Origin: UBA6522 sp965204155
Lineage (GTDB): Bacteria; Pseudomonadota; Gammaproteobacteria; Steroidobacterales; Rariloculaceae
Length of the DNA: 64,000 nucleotides
Assembly: GCA_965204155.1 (NCBI GenBank)
Contig: OZ241971.1
Coordinates: forward strand, 744,001 to 808,000
Direction of reading: 5' to 3'
In this document: in pieces, positions 18,258-27,141 of the stretch
Layout of the letters: each line of letters opens with the position of its first letter
Numbering within the stretch: position 1 is the first letter of the stretch
The notes under the pieces: model-generated
What the model saw: the letters and a program-made list of their open reading frames with translations, nothing else
The model's database searches: none
What the model was told of the DNA's origin: nothing
Translations under genes and position numbers: made by a program

Positions 18258-19214
18258 CTACTGATCGAATCCGCCGCTGTACTCGTGCGGCGTCGGGGAG
18301 ACGGCACGGAGATTCGGCCATTCCCGGTGCGGGCTCCACTCCGGGGCGGTTTCGTCGTCTGCGGTTACCGTCACCTTCACTTCCAGCGTGGAGCCTCCGC
18401 CACCCAGCACGGTGCCGCGCGTCGGGCAGGCATCGGCGTAATCGCGGCCCACCGCAACCGCGACGAAGCGGTGATCGGCGAGGGTATCGTTGGTGGGATC
18501 GATGCCCACCCAACCGGCGTCCGGGATGTAGAACTCGCCCCAGCTATGGCTGGCGCCGGGCAGGGATTGCTCCCCTTCCTTGCCCTCCCGGTGAACGTAA
18601 CCGGACACGTACCGGCTGGGTACGCCCCAGGAACGCGCGATGGCGAGCATGACGTGGGTGTAGTCCTGGCAGACGCCGCGGCCGGTTTCGAGAATGTGGT
18701 CCATGGGCGAGTCCACTGCGGTGCTGCCGGGATCGTATTCGAATATGCGGTGGAGCCTGGCGCACAGCTCCAGCAAGGACGAGAGGGGATCGGCGCCGCG
18801 CCCGATACCGTTGGCCGACGTGAACGCCTCCAGCGCGTCGCTGAATCGCACGTACTGGCTCGGCTGCAGAAACTCCCAGCCTTCCACCGGATCGATTTCG
18901 GCCTCCAGCGCCTTCCAGGCATCCGGTCCCCGTGTCTCCGGCAACGGCGGCGCATCCGCAGCCTCCACCCGCACGCGCGAGTGCACCACCGTGCTGCTGT
19001 GCCGGCGATGCACATTGAACAGGTGACAACGGTTGCCGAACGGATCCGCAAGCTCCGTCAGCGCCGCCTCCGGGTCGACGTGGAGGTTGAACTTCAGCAC
19101 CCGCTGCCTTCCATCGTCCCGGGGGCGCAACCTCAACAGCATGAGGCTGCCCTGAACCGGGTTGTCGTACTCGTAGCTGGAGACGTGTTCGACCAGGTAC
19201 CTGCTGGGCTTCAT
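18258..19214 (-). CDS. Transglutaminase-like cysteine protease
   Basis: A 318-aa protein with an N-terminal beta domain (bacterial transglutaminase-like N-terminal region, about 1-90) and a transglutaminase-core domain. The catalytic triad is visible as Cys182 (GRGVCQDYTH), His223 (ASHSWGEFY) and Asp239 (GIDPTND). The gene overlaps the alpha-E gene by an ATGA. Together with the alpha-E and ATP-grasp proteins it forms the widespread gene trio proposed to make and process a peptide-like product. No biochemical role is established for most members. Confidence 0.88.
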   Translation of the reverse strand: MKPSRYLVEHVSSYEYDNPVQGSLMLLRLRPRDDGRQRVLKFNLHVDPEAALTELADPFGNRCHLFNVHRRHSSTVVHSRVRVEAADAPPLPETRGPDAWKALEAEIDPVEGWEFLQPSQYVRFSDALEAFTSANGIGRGADPLSSLLELCARLHRIFEYDPGSTAVDSPMDHILETGRGVCQDYTHVMLAIARSWGVPSRYVSGYVHREGKEGEQSLPGASHSWGEFYIPDAGWVGIDPTNDTLADHRFVAVAVGRDYADACPTRGTVLGGGGSTLEVKVTVTADDETAPEWSPHREWPNLRAVSPTPHEYSGGFDQ

Positions 19215-20188
19215 CGCGGCGTGTCCTCGATGTCGTAGTTGAAATAGGAGGCCTCGATATCCTCGTTGAGGCGCCGGCACGCATCGCGAATGGAACCGAG
19301 CGTCGCCCGCGTGGCCGCATCGTCGCCCGGATCGCGGTTCGGCCAGTCGTAGTCGAGGCTCGCCGCGACCCGCCCGGCCCGGCGGCGTGCCCCCACGGCC
19401 AGCGGCCGCCGTTCGGAGACCACGTCCAGCGAATCGGAAATGTGTTCCAGAGAGTAGCGGATGGAATGGGACAGCAGACGGTCGGAGACCAGGAAGTCGA
19501 TCACCGCGCCCGGCTGGAAATCCAGAGATTTCATGCGGCTGTAGGCCACCCGGGCAAACGCGATCTGCAGCAGCGAGCGCCAGTCCCGTTCCGCATGGCG
19601 CCTGCCCGTGGGGAAAACCTCCAGTTGGGCGTCCAGCAGCGCCGTCATGTGCTGGGCGCGCTCGACGAATCGGCCGAGCTGCAGGAAGTGCCAGCCGTTG
19701 TCGCGATACATGGAGTTGTCGGCGATGCCGAAGAAACCGCGGATGGAATCCTGGGTATTCACGAAGAAGCCGCCCGCGCGGTCGGCCCAGATGTCCTGGA
19801 CGGCGAGATCGCGCATGTCCAGGTAGAGCAGGTTGAGGCTGGTCCACATTTCGTTGCCGATGACGTTGCGGACCTGGCGGGCGTTCTCCCTGGCGGCGGC
19901 GATGCAGTTGCGGATCGAGTCGGCGTTGTTCGGCTCGAAGGCCAGGTCGTCCGTCAGGGTGTAGGCATCGGCGAACATGAAGTCGTCGTCGTCGCGGTTC
20001 GACCCCAGGCGGCCCCCGAGCGGCTCCCGGCCGAGACTCCGGTACAGGCGCAGCCAGGTCCGGTCGAGTTCCTGCACGGTCCGATCCTGCAGGGCTCGAT
20101 ATTGGATCTGGACCAGGCGGCAGCCGTGCCCAGCGCGTTCGAGGTAGCGGCTGATCCAGTAGAGACCCTGAGCATTACGCGACAGCAT
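19211..20188 (-). CDS. Alpha-E domain protein (DUF403)
   Basis: All-helical 325-aa protein beginning MLSRNAQGLYWISRYLERA, the canonical start of the alpha-E (DUF403) family. Internal blocks such as ENARQVRNVI and FVERAQHMTALLDAQ are also typical. It is encoded between the ATP-grasp protein and the transglutaminase and overlaps the latter by four bases. It is assumed to act with them; the activity is unknown. Confidence 0.9.
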   Translation of the reverse strand: MLSRNAQGLYWISRYLERAGHGCRLVQIQYRALQDRTVQELDRTWLRLYRSLGREPLGGRLGSNRDDDDFMFADAYTLTDDLAFEPNNADSIRNCIAAARENARQVRNVIGNEMWTSLNLLYLDMRDLAVQDIWADRAGGFFVNTQDSIRGFFGIADNSMYRDNGWHFLQLGRFVERAQHMTALLDAQLEVFPTGRRHAERDWRSLLQIAFARVAYSRMKSLDFQPGAVIDFLVSDRLLSHSIRYSLEHISDSLDVVSERRPLAVGARRRAGRVAASLDYDWPNRDPGDDAATRATLGSIRDACRRLNEDIEASYFNYDIEDTPR

Positions 20189-20202
20189 GTCGATGCTATT
20201 CC

Positions 20203-20287
20203 TTGTACCGGTTCATTGCGCCTACCGATCCAATCCGCCTACCGGTCCAATCCGCCTACCGGTCCATTCCGCGTACCGATCCATGGC
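20203..20287. repeat. 17-bp tandem repeat, about five copies
   Basis: Five consecutive 17-base units (20203, 20220, 20237, 20254, 20271) with consensus GCCTACCGGTCCAATCC lie between the ATP-grasp and alpha-E genes. The third and fourth copies differ by one base; the outer copies are more diverged. Seventeen is not a multiple of three and the tract is outside the assigned genes. It would be transcribed within the operon leader of the alpha-E gene. Confidence 0.85.
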
Positions 20288-20322
20288 GCTGAGCAATCCT
20301 ATCCGTGTTCTCGGCCGGCCCA

Positions 20323-21801
20323 TTACTCAGGCAGTACCCAAAGATCCTTGCCCCCACCACCCTGGCTCGAATTGACGACCAGGGAGCCCTCCACCAGCGC
20401 CACGCGGCAGAACGCCCCGGGAACCAGCCGCGTTTCGCGGCCGGTGAGCACGAAGGGCCGCAGGTCCACGTGGCGCGGCGAGGCGCCCTTTTCCGTCAGG
20501 CAGGGCGCGCAGGAGAGGTCCAGCACCGGTTGCGATATGAAGTTGGCGGGATCCTTCAGAATCTCCTTCGCATAAGCGTCGCGCTCGGCGGGTGTGGAAG
20601 CCGGACCCACCAGCATGCCGTACCCGCCCGACTCGCCCACCATCTTGACCACCAGGTTTTCCAGGTTGTCGAGCGTGTATTCCAGCCCGTCGGGATTCCG
20701 GCAAAGATGGGTGTCCACGTTTGCCAGCAGCGGTTCCTCGCTCAGGTAGTAGCGGATGATGTCCGGCACGAAGGCGTAGACGCTCTTGTCGTCGGCGACG
20801 CCGGTGCCCGGTGCGTTGGCGATCACCACGTTCCCCAGCCGGTAGGCATAGAACAGTCCCGGCACGCCGAGCTGCGAATCCGGCCGGAACGCCAGTGGAT
20901 CGAGGAAATCGTCATCCACGCGCCGGTAGATCACGTCCACCTTGCGCAGCCCGCTGATCGTGCGCATGTAGACGAAGCCGTCGTGGACGAGCAGGTCCCG
21001 GCCCTGCACCAGTTCCACACCCATTTCCCGGGCGAGAAACATGTGCTCGTAGTAGGCCGAATTGTGCACGCCCGGCGTCAGCAGCACGATGCACGGGTCG
21101 GCGATGGCTCGGGGCGCCAGTTCCGACAGAGTCTGCCGCAGCAAATTGCCGTAGTGCTCGATCGCCCGGACCCTGTACTGCCGGAACAGCTTGTTGAGGG
21201 CCGCCCGCATCGCACCCCGGTTGGCCAGCATGTAGGAGACGCCGGAGGGCACGCGCAGGTTGTCTTCGAGCACCATGAACCCGTCGTTGGTGCGCACCAG
21301 GTCGGTCCCGCACAGCGCCACGTAGATGCCCCGCGGCACCGACACGCCGCGCATCTCGATCCGGTACTGCGGGCAGCCCAGGATCATTTCCACGGGAATG
21401 ACGCCGTCGGAGAGAATCCGGCCACGCCCGTAGATGTCGGCCAGGAACAGGTTCAGCGCCTTTATCCGCTGGCGCAGCCCGCGTTCGATGAAGCCCCAGG
21501 TGGCCGCGTCGACGATCCTCGGCAGCACGTCGATGGGGATGATCCGCTCCTGCGCGCCCTCCTCCCCATAGACCGCGAAAGTGATCCCCTCCTGCAGGAA
21601 CGAGCGTTCGGCGCGCTCCTGCATGGCGGCGATTTCCTCGGGCGCCATGCCGTCGAGAACGTTCCAGAGGTCGCGGCAGTGCTCGCGGGGCGCCGCCTGG
21701 GCCTCGAACATCTCGTCGTAGAAGCGGGGGTCGTAGCGGTAATCGGCGAACAGCGACTGTTCCGGCGGCGGTTCATCGCCGGTCTGGGGCGAGTCTGGCA
21801 T
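20323..21801 (-). CDS. Circularly permuted ATP-grasp type 2 protein (DUF404/DUF407)
   Basis: A 492-aa protein of the circularly permuted ATP-grasp family. Supporting blocks are RYDPRFYDEMF near the start, VLEDNLRVPSGVSYMLANR (about 200) and the C-terminal VVKMVGESGGYGMLVGP. The family is predicted to ligate amino acids or peptides using ATP. It heads the ATP-grasp/alpha-E/transglutaminase operon; the 134-base gap to the next gene holds the 17-bp repeats. Confidence 0.9.
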   Translation of the reverse strand: MPDSPQTGDEPPPEQSLFADYRYDPRFYDEMFEAQAAPREHCRDLWNVLDGMAPEEIAAMQERAERSFLQEGITFAVYGEEGAQERIIPIDVLPRIVDAATWGFIERGLRQRIKALNLFLADIYGRGRILSDGVIPVEMILGCPQYRIEMRGVSVPRGIYVALCGTDLVRTNDGFMVLEDNLRVPSGVSYMLANRGAMRAALNKLFRQYRVRAIEHYGNLLRQTLSELAPRAIADPCIVLLTPGVHNSAYYEHMFLAREMGVELVQGRDLLVHDGFVYMRTISGLRKVDVIYRRVDDDFLDPLAFRPDSQLGVPGLFYAYRLGNVVIANAPGTGVADDKSVYAFVPDIIRYYLSEEPLLANVDTHLCRNPDGLEYTLDNLENLVVKMVGESGGYGMLVGPASTPAERDAYAKEILKDPANFISQPVLDLSCAPCLTEKGASPRHVDLRPFVLTGRETRLVPGAFCRVALVEGSLVVNSSQGGGGKDLWVLPE

Positions 21802-22000
21802 CTGGTTCCTGTTGCTTATCGTCGGCCGAATAGAGGTCGCACTCTAACGCCTCCCGTCACGCCTGGTAGGCACCATTGTATCTCGCAGGGTAGATAATTC
21901 AGTCAAGAAAGTCTCAAGGCACTGGCCGACCGTGGAAAAAGGTTCGATCTTGTCAAACGCGAGCGCGGTTGGGAGTATATTGTGGCGAGACGGAAGCGGT

Positions 22001-23059
22001 ATGGCGCGCACTGGTGGGAGCAGACAAAAAGTGAACAGAAGCAAAGCCTTATTCGTACTCGGGGCCGGCACACTTGCGTCTTCCCTCAGCCTCGCTCACC
22101 ACGCCTTCGTTGCTTTCGATAACAGCCGCACCATAGCAGTGAGCGGTGTCATCGAGGAAGTGTTCTGGGCGAATCCCCACATTCGTCTCGCAGTGCGAAC
22201 AGCCGACGACACGGTCTGGGATCTGGAGGGCCCTTCCGTAAACCTGACGGAGCGAAACAGCAATATCCGTGAGGGGTCCTTTCCTGTGGGTGCCGAAGCG
22301 ACTTTCACCGGCCATCCATCCCGGCGGGGCGATCCCAATATGAGGCCCATTCTGGCGCGCGTGAGTTCCGGTCCGGTCGTGCCGATCGATCGCATGGCTG
22401 CGGAACGGCTGGGGTTGCTGGACGAAACAGCATCGCCGCCGGCAACAGCAGGCGGCGAACCCGCCGGGGACGCGATCCGGAACGCGAACGGCATCTACCG
22501 CGTCTGGTTCCCCACCGGCAGAACTGCGGCTAACCCTCCCGGCGCCGAGTTGCCGCTGACCGACGCTGCCCGCGCGGCAAAGGCGAGCTGGTCCCAAGAG
22601 GAAGACGGCCTCGCGGTACGGTGCATTCAGGCCGGCCTGCCGGAGGCGATGCTGACCCCGTTCCCGATGGAACTCATCGACCGGGGCGACACGATCGTCA
22701 TTCGCCTGGAGGAATGGGACAACGTGCGAACGATCTACATGGAGGACGTTGCGAGGCCGGAAAATCTGGCTTCTCCCCATCTTGGATACTCCGTCGGCCG
22801 CTGGGAAGACGGCGTCCTGCTCGTAACCACCACCGACATCGACTACCCGTTCCTCGATGACCGCGGAACGCCACTGAGCGACATGGCCGAAACTTCCGAA
22901 ACCTTCGAGATGAGCGACGACGAGACGCGTCTGGACTGGTCGGCCACGGTCGTCGATCCCGATACCTTTAGCGAACCGGTTGCGCTGTCGATGGTGCATT
23001 TCGAGTGGCGACCCGAGGTGCAGATCAGGCCCTACAACTGCACGCTGTATCAGGAATGA
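22001..23059 (+). CDS. Exported DUF6152-type protein
   Basis: Predicted 352-aa exported protein. The signal peptide ends in LSLAHHAF; mature proteins of the DUF6152 family begin with AHH and continue with a strand pattern like GVIEEVFWANPHIRLAV, as seen here. The second half (about 160-350) is a beta-rich region with a conserved NANGIYRVWFPTG opening. ATG 22001 (GGAAG upstream) and GTG 22031 are both plausible starts and differ by ten residues. The role is unknown; the protein probably lies in the periplasm. Confidence 0.72.
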   Translation: MARTGGSRQKVNRSKALFVLGAGTLASSLSLAHHAFVAFDNSRTIAVSGVIEEVFWANPHIRLAVRTADDTVWDLEGPSVNLTERNSNIREGSFPVGAEATFTGHPSRRGDPNMRPILARVSSGPVVPIDRMAAERLGLLDETASPPATAGGEPAGDAIRNANGIYRVWFPTGRTAANPPGAELPLTDAARAAKASWSQEEDGLAVRCIQAGLPEAMLTPFPMELIDRGDTIVIRLEEWDNVRTIYMEDVARPENLASPHLGYSVGRWEDGVLLVTTTDIDYPFLDDRGTPLSDMAETSETFEMSDDETRLDWSATVVDPDTFSEPVALSMVHFEWRPEVQIRPYNCTLYQE

Positions 23060-23134
23060 CGCCCCGCAGATCGCGGTGTTGAATCAGCCGGCGGGCCCCG
23101 ATCAAGCGCGACGCGGCTATAGAATGACTGCGCC

Positions 23135-23617
23135 ATGCAGCCCGATACCCACATCGTAGTTTTCGACGGCATTTGCAACCTGTGCAGTTCACTCGTCGAT
23201 TTCATCACGGCACGGGATCCGGGAAAGGTGTTCACGTTCGTGCCCATGCAGACGCCGCGGGGACAGCAATTGCTGGACGCGCATGGCGTGTCCATCGATC
23301 AGGTCGACACGTTTCTGCTCATTCGCGGCGGCAGCGGCGGCGGTAACGGCAGCGGCGACGGCAGCGGCAGCGGTAACGGCGGCGACAATGGCGGCGGCAA
23401 TGGCGAAGCGCTCGTCACGAGCGACGCGGCCATCACCATCGCACTTGAGAAGAGCGACGCGGCCATCGCCATCGCGGCTCGGCTCCGACGCCCTTGGAAT
23501 CTGCTGACTGTCCTGCGATTCGTGCCCAGGCCGATCCGGGACCGGGTCTATTCCTTTGTGGCAAGGAACCGCTACCGGTGGTTCGGGAAACGATCTACCT
23601 GTAAATTGCCGGGTTGA
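23135..23617 (+). CDS. DCC-family thiol-disulfide oxidoreductase-like protein with glycine-rich insert
   Basis: DUF393/DCC-type protein of 160 aa. The family hallmarks are VVFDGICNLC (redox CxxC pair Cys14/Cys17), the middle SDAAI segment and the C-terminal VARNRYRWFGKR. An unusual glycine/serine/asparagine/aspartate tract at residues 65-90 interrupts the domain. It is followed by two tandem 11-residue units starting SDAAI (residues 96 and 107). The family normally has one such unit and a short loop there. The protein may still fold, with the insert as a surface loop. Confidence 0.82.
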   Translation: MQPDTHIVVFDGICNLCSSLVDFITARDPGKVFTFVPMQTPRGQQLLDAHGVSIDQVDTFLLIRGGSGGGNGSGDGSGSGNGGDNGGGNGEALVTSDAAITIALEKSDAAIAIAARLRRPWNLLTVLRFVPRPIRDRVYSFVARNRYRWFGKRSTCKLPG

Positions 23618-23677
23618 CGGTTCCGAACAGGTAAGGCAACTTTCGCTGCGTTGCTGAAAAAACAGTCACCACCGCTG

Positions 23678-23792
23678 CTAATGGCACTTTCACCACTTCC
23701 CTAATGACGTTTTCACCACCTCGCTAATATGACTTTCACCACCTTCCTAATGGCAGTTTCACCACCTCGCTAATGGAACTTTCACCACTTCT
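23678..23792. repeat. 23-bp tandem repeat, five copies
   Basis: Five contiguous 23-base units start at 23678, 23701, 23724, 23747 and 23770. Each has the form CTAAT-N(5)-TTTCACCACNTC with two or three variable central bases. A degenerate half copy precedes them (CAGTCACCACCGCTG). The tract ends 16 bases before the sulfatase start, so it occupies that gene's promoter/leader region. It may be an iterated protein-binding site or a remnant end of a mobile element; no transposase lies nearby. Confidence 0.9.
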
Positions 23793-23807
23793 CCGGGGTA
23801 TTACCCA

Positions 23808-25298
23808 ATGATCAGATGCAAGACTTTCCTGGCACTCGCCGCAGCCATTTTCGTTATCAACCAGGCGACCGCGCAGAACATCGTGCTGATCCTGTCCGAT
23901 GACCAGGGATGGACCGGCACCTCCGTACGGATGGACGACCGCGTGGCCGATTCGGTCAGCGACCTGTACCAGACACCGAACCTGGAGCGCCTGGCTGCCG
24001 AAGGCATGAAGTTCTCCAACGCCTATTCGCCGGCGCCGAACTGTTCGCCGACGCGGATGAGCATCCAGACCGGCAAGACGGCGGCGCGGCTGGGGGCCAC
24101 CGACATCATCGACGTGGTGGCCGACGAGAACGGGGTCGCCAACATCCAGGTGTTCCACGACAACATGTATTTCAACAAGCCGATGATCGTGCCCTTCCCG
24201 GTCAGCGATATTGCGGACGGGGAGACGACCATCGCGGAGTTGCTCAAGCAGCATGATGCCGACTTCGCCACCGGCCACTTCGGCAAGTGGCACATGGGCG
24301 GGGGCTCGCCGGAGCGGCACGGCTACGATGCGCATAGCGGGCTGACGACCAACGATGAGGGTTTCGCGCGCCAGCCCGATCCGAAGCGAAGCGACCAGGT
24401 GACGGACGACGCGATCGCCTTCATCGACGAGCAGGCGCAGGCCGGCAGGCCCTTCTTCGCGATGGTTTCGTACTACGCCGTGCACACGCCGGTCAGGGCG
24501 CGGCCGGAAACCCTGTCGAAGTACGCCGAGCACCTGCTTCAGACAGACCTCGGCATGTTCGGGGATATGACTCACACCAATCTGATGTATGCGGCCATGA
24601 CGGAGGAAATGGACCAGGGCGTGGGACGCATCCTCGACACGCTGGACCGTCTCGGCGTCGCCGATGACACCTACGTCATCTTCACCTCCGACAACGGCGG
24701 CGAGTCGGACAACCCGGTGACCAGCAACGTGCCGCTGGCGTGGGGCAAGACCCACGTCTGGGAGGGCGGTATCCGGGTGCCGCTGTTCGTGCGCGGGCCG
24801 GGCATCGAGGGCGGTACGCAGAGCAACGTGCCCGTCGTCGGCTACGACTTCATGCCGACGATCGCCGATTGGGTGGGGGCCGCCGACCGGCTGCCGGGCG
24901 ACCTGGACGGGGGCAGCCTGGTCCCGGTGCTGGAGAGCGGCGGCGGCGGGTCCGTGGACCGCCCGACGGAACCGCTGATCTGGTTCTACGGCGCCTACCG
25001 CAACCAGAAGCACGTCACGCCGCAGGCCGCGATCCGGCGCGGCAACCACAAGCTCATCTGGGAACTGGAGCCGGACCGCACGTATCTCTACGATCTCGAC
25101 ATGGATCTGCGGGAGTCGACCGACCTTTCGCGGGTCCGGCCGGAGGTTGCCGAGTCGATGTTCGCGGAACTCAAGGCCTACCTGGATGACGTCGGAACGA
25201 ACATCCCGACGCTGAACCCCGACTACGACCCGGCGCTGGACGGCGGGCTGCGGCCGCTGGTGTTCGAAGACCGCGTGGAAGAACCGGCGGATCAGTAA
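23808..25298 (+). CDS. Type I sulfatase (arylsulfatase family)
   Basis: Exported sulfatase of 496 aa with a signal peptide ending ATA-QN. The formylglycine signature C-x-P-x-R is Cys79-S-P-T-R; Asp31 and Asp32 (LILSDDQG) and the DNGGESDNP block supply metal ligands. FATGHFGKWHMGG provides the conserved Lys/His site. An anaerobic or FGE-type maturase is needed and is not in the window. The substrate could be a sulfated polysaccharide or small ester. The stop overlaps the convergent gene by 7 bases. No clear Shine-Dalgarno is seen before ATG 23808. Confidence 0.92.
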   Translation: MIRCKTFLALAAAIFVINQATAQNIVLILSDDQGWTGTSVRMDDRVADSVSDLYQTPNLERLAAEGMKFSNAYSPAPNCSPTRMSIQTGKTAARLGATDIIDVVADENGVANIQVFHDNMYFNKPMIVPFPVSDIADGETTIAELLKQHDADFATGHFGKWHMGGGSPERHGYDAHSGLTTNDEGFARQPDPKRSDQVTDDAIAFIDEQAQAGRPFFAMVSYYAVHTPVRARPETLSKYAEHLLQTDLGMFGDMTHTNLMYAAMTEEMDQGVGRILDTLDRLGVADDTYVIFTSDNGGESDNPVTSNVPLAWGKTHVWEGGIRVPLFVRGPGIEGGTQSNVPVVGYDFMPTIADWVGAADRLPGDLDGGSLVPVLESGGGGSVDRPTEPLIWFYGAYRNQKHVTPQAAIRRGNHKLIWELEPDRTYLYDLDMDLRESTDLSRVRPEVAESMFAELKAYLDDVGTNIPTLNPDYDPALDGGLRPLVFEDRVEEPADQ

Positions 25299-26326
25299 GG
25301 CGAGACAGCCTGGGCCGGTTCCTCCGAGCAAGCGGCGAGGAGCTGGATCAGTTCCTCAACCTTGTCGCTGGTGCGTTTCCGCGCGATGCCGCGTTCGGCG
25401 GCAATACCGAACTCGGGCACGTGCCTGCTCGCCGTGGCGATTCGTCGGTTGGTTGCTTCGGGTCCGTCCGCGTGCACCAGGCCGAGGTAGATCTCGGTGT
25501 CCGGATCGAGCTTCAGGCCGCGGAACGGCTCGTAATAGGCGTCGTCGTCCCGGTCGATGGGCACCGGCAGGTGCACGAAGGCCAGCGGGTGATCGGTGGC
25601 CGCGACGATGGCATTGGCCAGGCTGACCATGGCCGCCGAGTCGACCGGCTCGATGAAGTGCTTCGCGTCATAGTCGCCGTGACCCAGGTGGATGCCCACC
25701 TCCACCTCGGGCGGAATCACATCGCACATCATCGCCAGTGACGGGGGAATGATCTGCTCCCTGTTCGGCACCGGCGGGACGACACTGGGCCGGCCGTCCC
25801 AGGCCACCGTCTCGATGCACACGTCCCACTGGATGGCCAGGTCGCGGATCGGGAGCACCGAACACATGCGCCGGACCTCGGCGATCATCGCCTGCCGGTA
25901 GGCCGCCAGTACGTGGAGCATGCCCTCGCCGTGCACGAACGAACCGATCACCGCCAGCGGCGTCGGCAGGCTCACCTGGAAACGAACGTCCGCGGGAATA
26001 TCCCCGCGCTCCCGCGCCCTGCGGAAATCCCGATACGAGATGCGCGCCTCGCGGCAATAGCCGAGCTCGCCGAATTGGATGTCGTCCGGGTTTACGCCCG
26101 GCACCAGTTCCAGCGGGACCAGCGCCATGGGATCCCCGATGGGCCGCAGGTAGGGGCTCGCCCGCAGCAATGGCACCTGCCAACTGATCCACAGGCGCCG
26201 CCCGCCCGGCTCACCGTCGGGAAGCCGCTTCAACCGCCGGCCGAGGGTGCGGCCGCACGTCCGGAACACGTCATCGACCGTGTTCAGCCCGATGCTGCCG
26301 ACGAAATGTACCGAACTCGGCCGCAT
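25292..26326 (-). CDS. UROD/MetE-like TIM-barrel protein, unknown substrate
   Basis: A 344-aa cytoplasmic protein. It opens with RPSSVHFVGSIGL, and LPDGEPGGRRLWISWQ follows, a pattern I associate with uncharacterised proteins of the uroporphyrinogen decarboxylase / cobalamin-independent methionine synthase fold. Later GIHLGHGDYDAKH and LGLVHADG resemble barrel strand ends with His/Asp pairs. The start at 26326 was preferred over 26392 because the family-like sequence begins there. No metal-binding Cys-His set typical of MetE is evident, so the reaction is unknown. Confidence 0.6.
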   Translation of the reverse strand: MRPSSVHFVGSIGLNTVDDVFRTCGRTLGRRLKRLPDGEPGGRRLWISWQVPLLRASPYLRPIGDPMALVPLELVPGVNPDDIQFGELGYCREARISYRDFRRARERGDIPADVRFQVSLPTPLAVIGSFVHGEGMLHVLAAYRQAMIAEVRRMCSVLPIRDLAIQWDVCIETVAWDGRPSVVPPVPNREQIIPPSLAMMCDVIPPEVEVGIHLGHGDYDAKHFIEPVDSAAMVSLANAIVAATDHPLAFVHLPVPIDRDDDAYYEPFRGLKLDPDTEIYLGLVHADGPEATNRRIATASRHVPEFGIAAERGIARKRTSDKVEELIQLLAACSEEPAQAVSPY

Positions 26327-26433
26327 GCTCTTGCCCCTGTTCGAAATCCCGGAACGGACCGCAATGATAGTATGGAACCCTCCCCCCTTCACTCCAGATC
26401 GCTTGCCCTCGAAACGAATGCGATACCAGCGAA

Positions 26434-27084
26434 ATGACCGATGAACCCATCCCGCAGCCGCTGATTATCCTCGGCGAACACTTTCGCCTCATGGCCGGGG
26501 AGTTGAGCATGCGGATGGACGCCACGTCGTTCGAGTCCGGCACCGTTTACAACATTTTCGACCTGGTCGATGACCACATGACGCTTCTTGGCAATCATGT
26601 CAGCGCATTCTGTGAAGAAGTCAGCAATGGGCTCGGCCAGTTGACTCATGAGCCGGACGAGTACTTCCACGGCGTTGCGAATCGCCTGAACGCAGAGCTG
26701 TTCTGCATTGTGGACGCCTACGACGATGTACGGAGCCTGACGCCGAGCCACGAAGACTTCGAAGGCTGGTCCCTCCTGGTGGAAATTCATGAAGAGACGC
26801 TGTTCCAGATTCAGCGCTGGCTCGAGGAAGTGGTGGAATTCCTGGACGACCCACTGGCCGGCGTGAAGAAACGCGGCATTCCGTCCGACGGCAGCGGTGC
26901 TGTGAACCTGCGCCTGGAGATGAGAGCACCGCATCAAGTGAACCAGCTCACGCGGTGGCTGAATCGCAGAGGACACGATCTGATGTCAGCGCTGCAAGGT
27001 TCCTGGAAAGAAGATCGGCGGCGCGCACACCGTACAGGCATGATAGCCGGGACGATTCTCGGATTGTGGCTTGGCAAAGGGTAG
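26434..27084 (+). CDS. Hypothetical protein with C-terminal hydrophobic tail
   Basis: A 216-aa acidic, mainly helical protein of no family I recognise. It contains several predicted amphipathic helices and ends in a short hydrophobic glycine-rich stretch (TGMIAGTILGLWLGKG), possibly a membrane tail. It is divergent from the barrel protein and convergent with the large helicase. Its codon use looks like that of its chromosomal neighbours. Confidence 0.6.
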   Translation: MTDEPIPQPLIILGEHFRLMAGELSMRMDATSFESGTVYNIFDLVDDHMTLLGNHVSAFCEEVSNGLGQLTHEPDEYFHGVANRLNAELFCIVDAYDDVRSLTPSHEDFEGWSLLVEIHEETLFQIQRWLEEVVEFLDDPLAGVKKRGIPSDGSGAVNLRLEMRAPHQVNQLTRWLNRRGHDLMSALQGSWKEDRRRAHRTGMIAGTILGLWLGKG

Positions 27085-27141
27085 TGGCGCTTCGGTCGGG
27101 AGCGCGCCTGCGCCAATGCGCCGTAGCGGAGCAGCCCGGCT

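Noticed and set aside
18258..19847. Extended 529-codon version of the transglutaminase gene
   Set aside because: The first 211 codons overlap the alpha-E gene in another frame and have no family resemblance; the ATGA-coupled start at 19214 fits the family.
23678..23792. CRISPR array
   Set aside because: The units abut directly with no unique spacers, and no cas genes are present; the same holds for 20203-20287.
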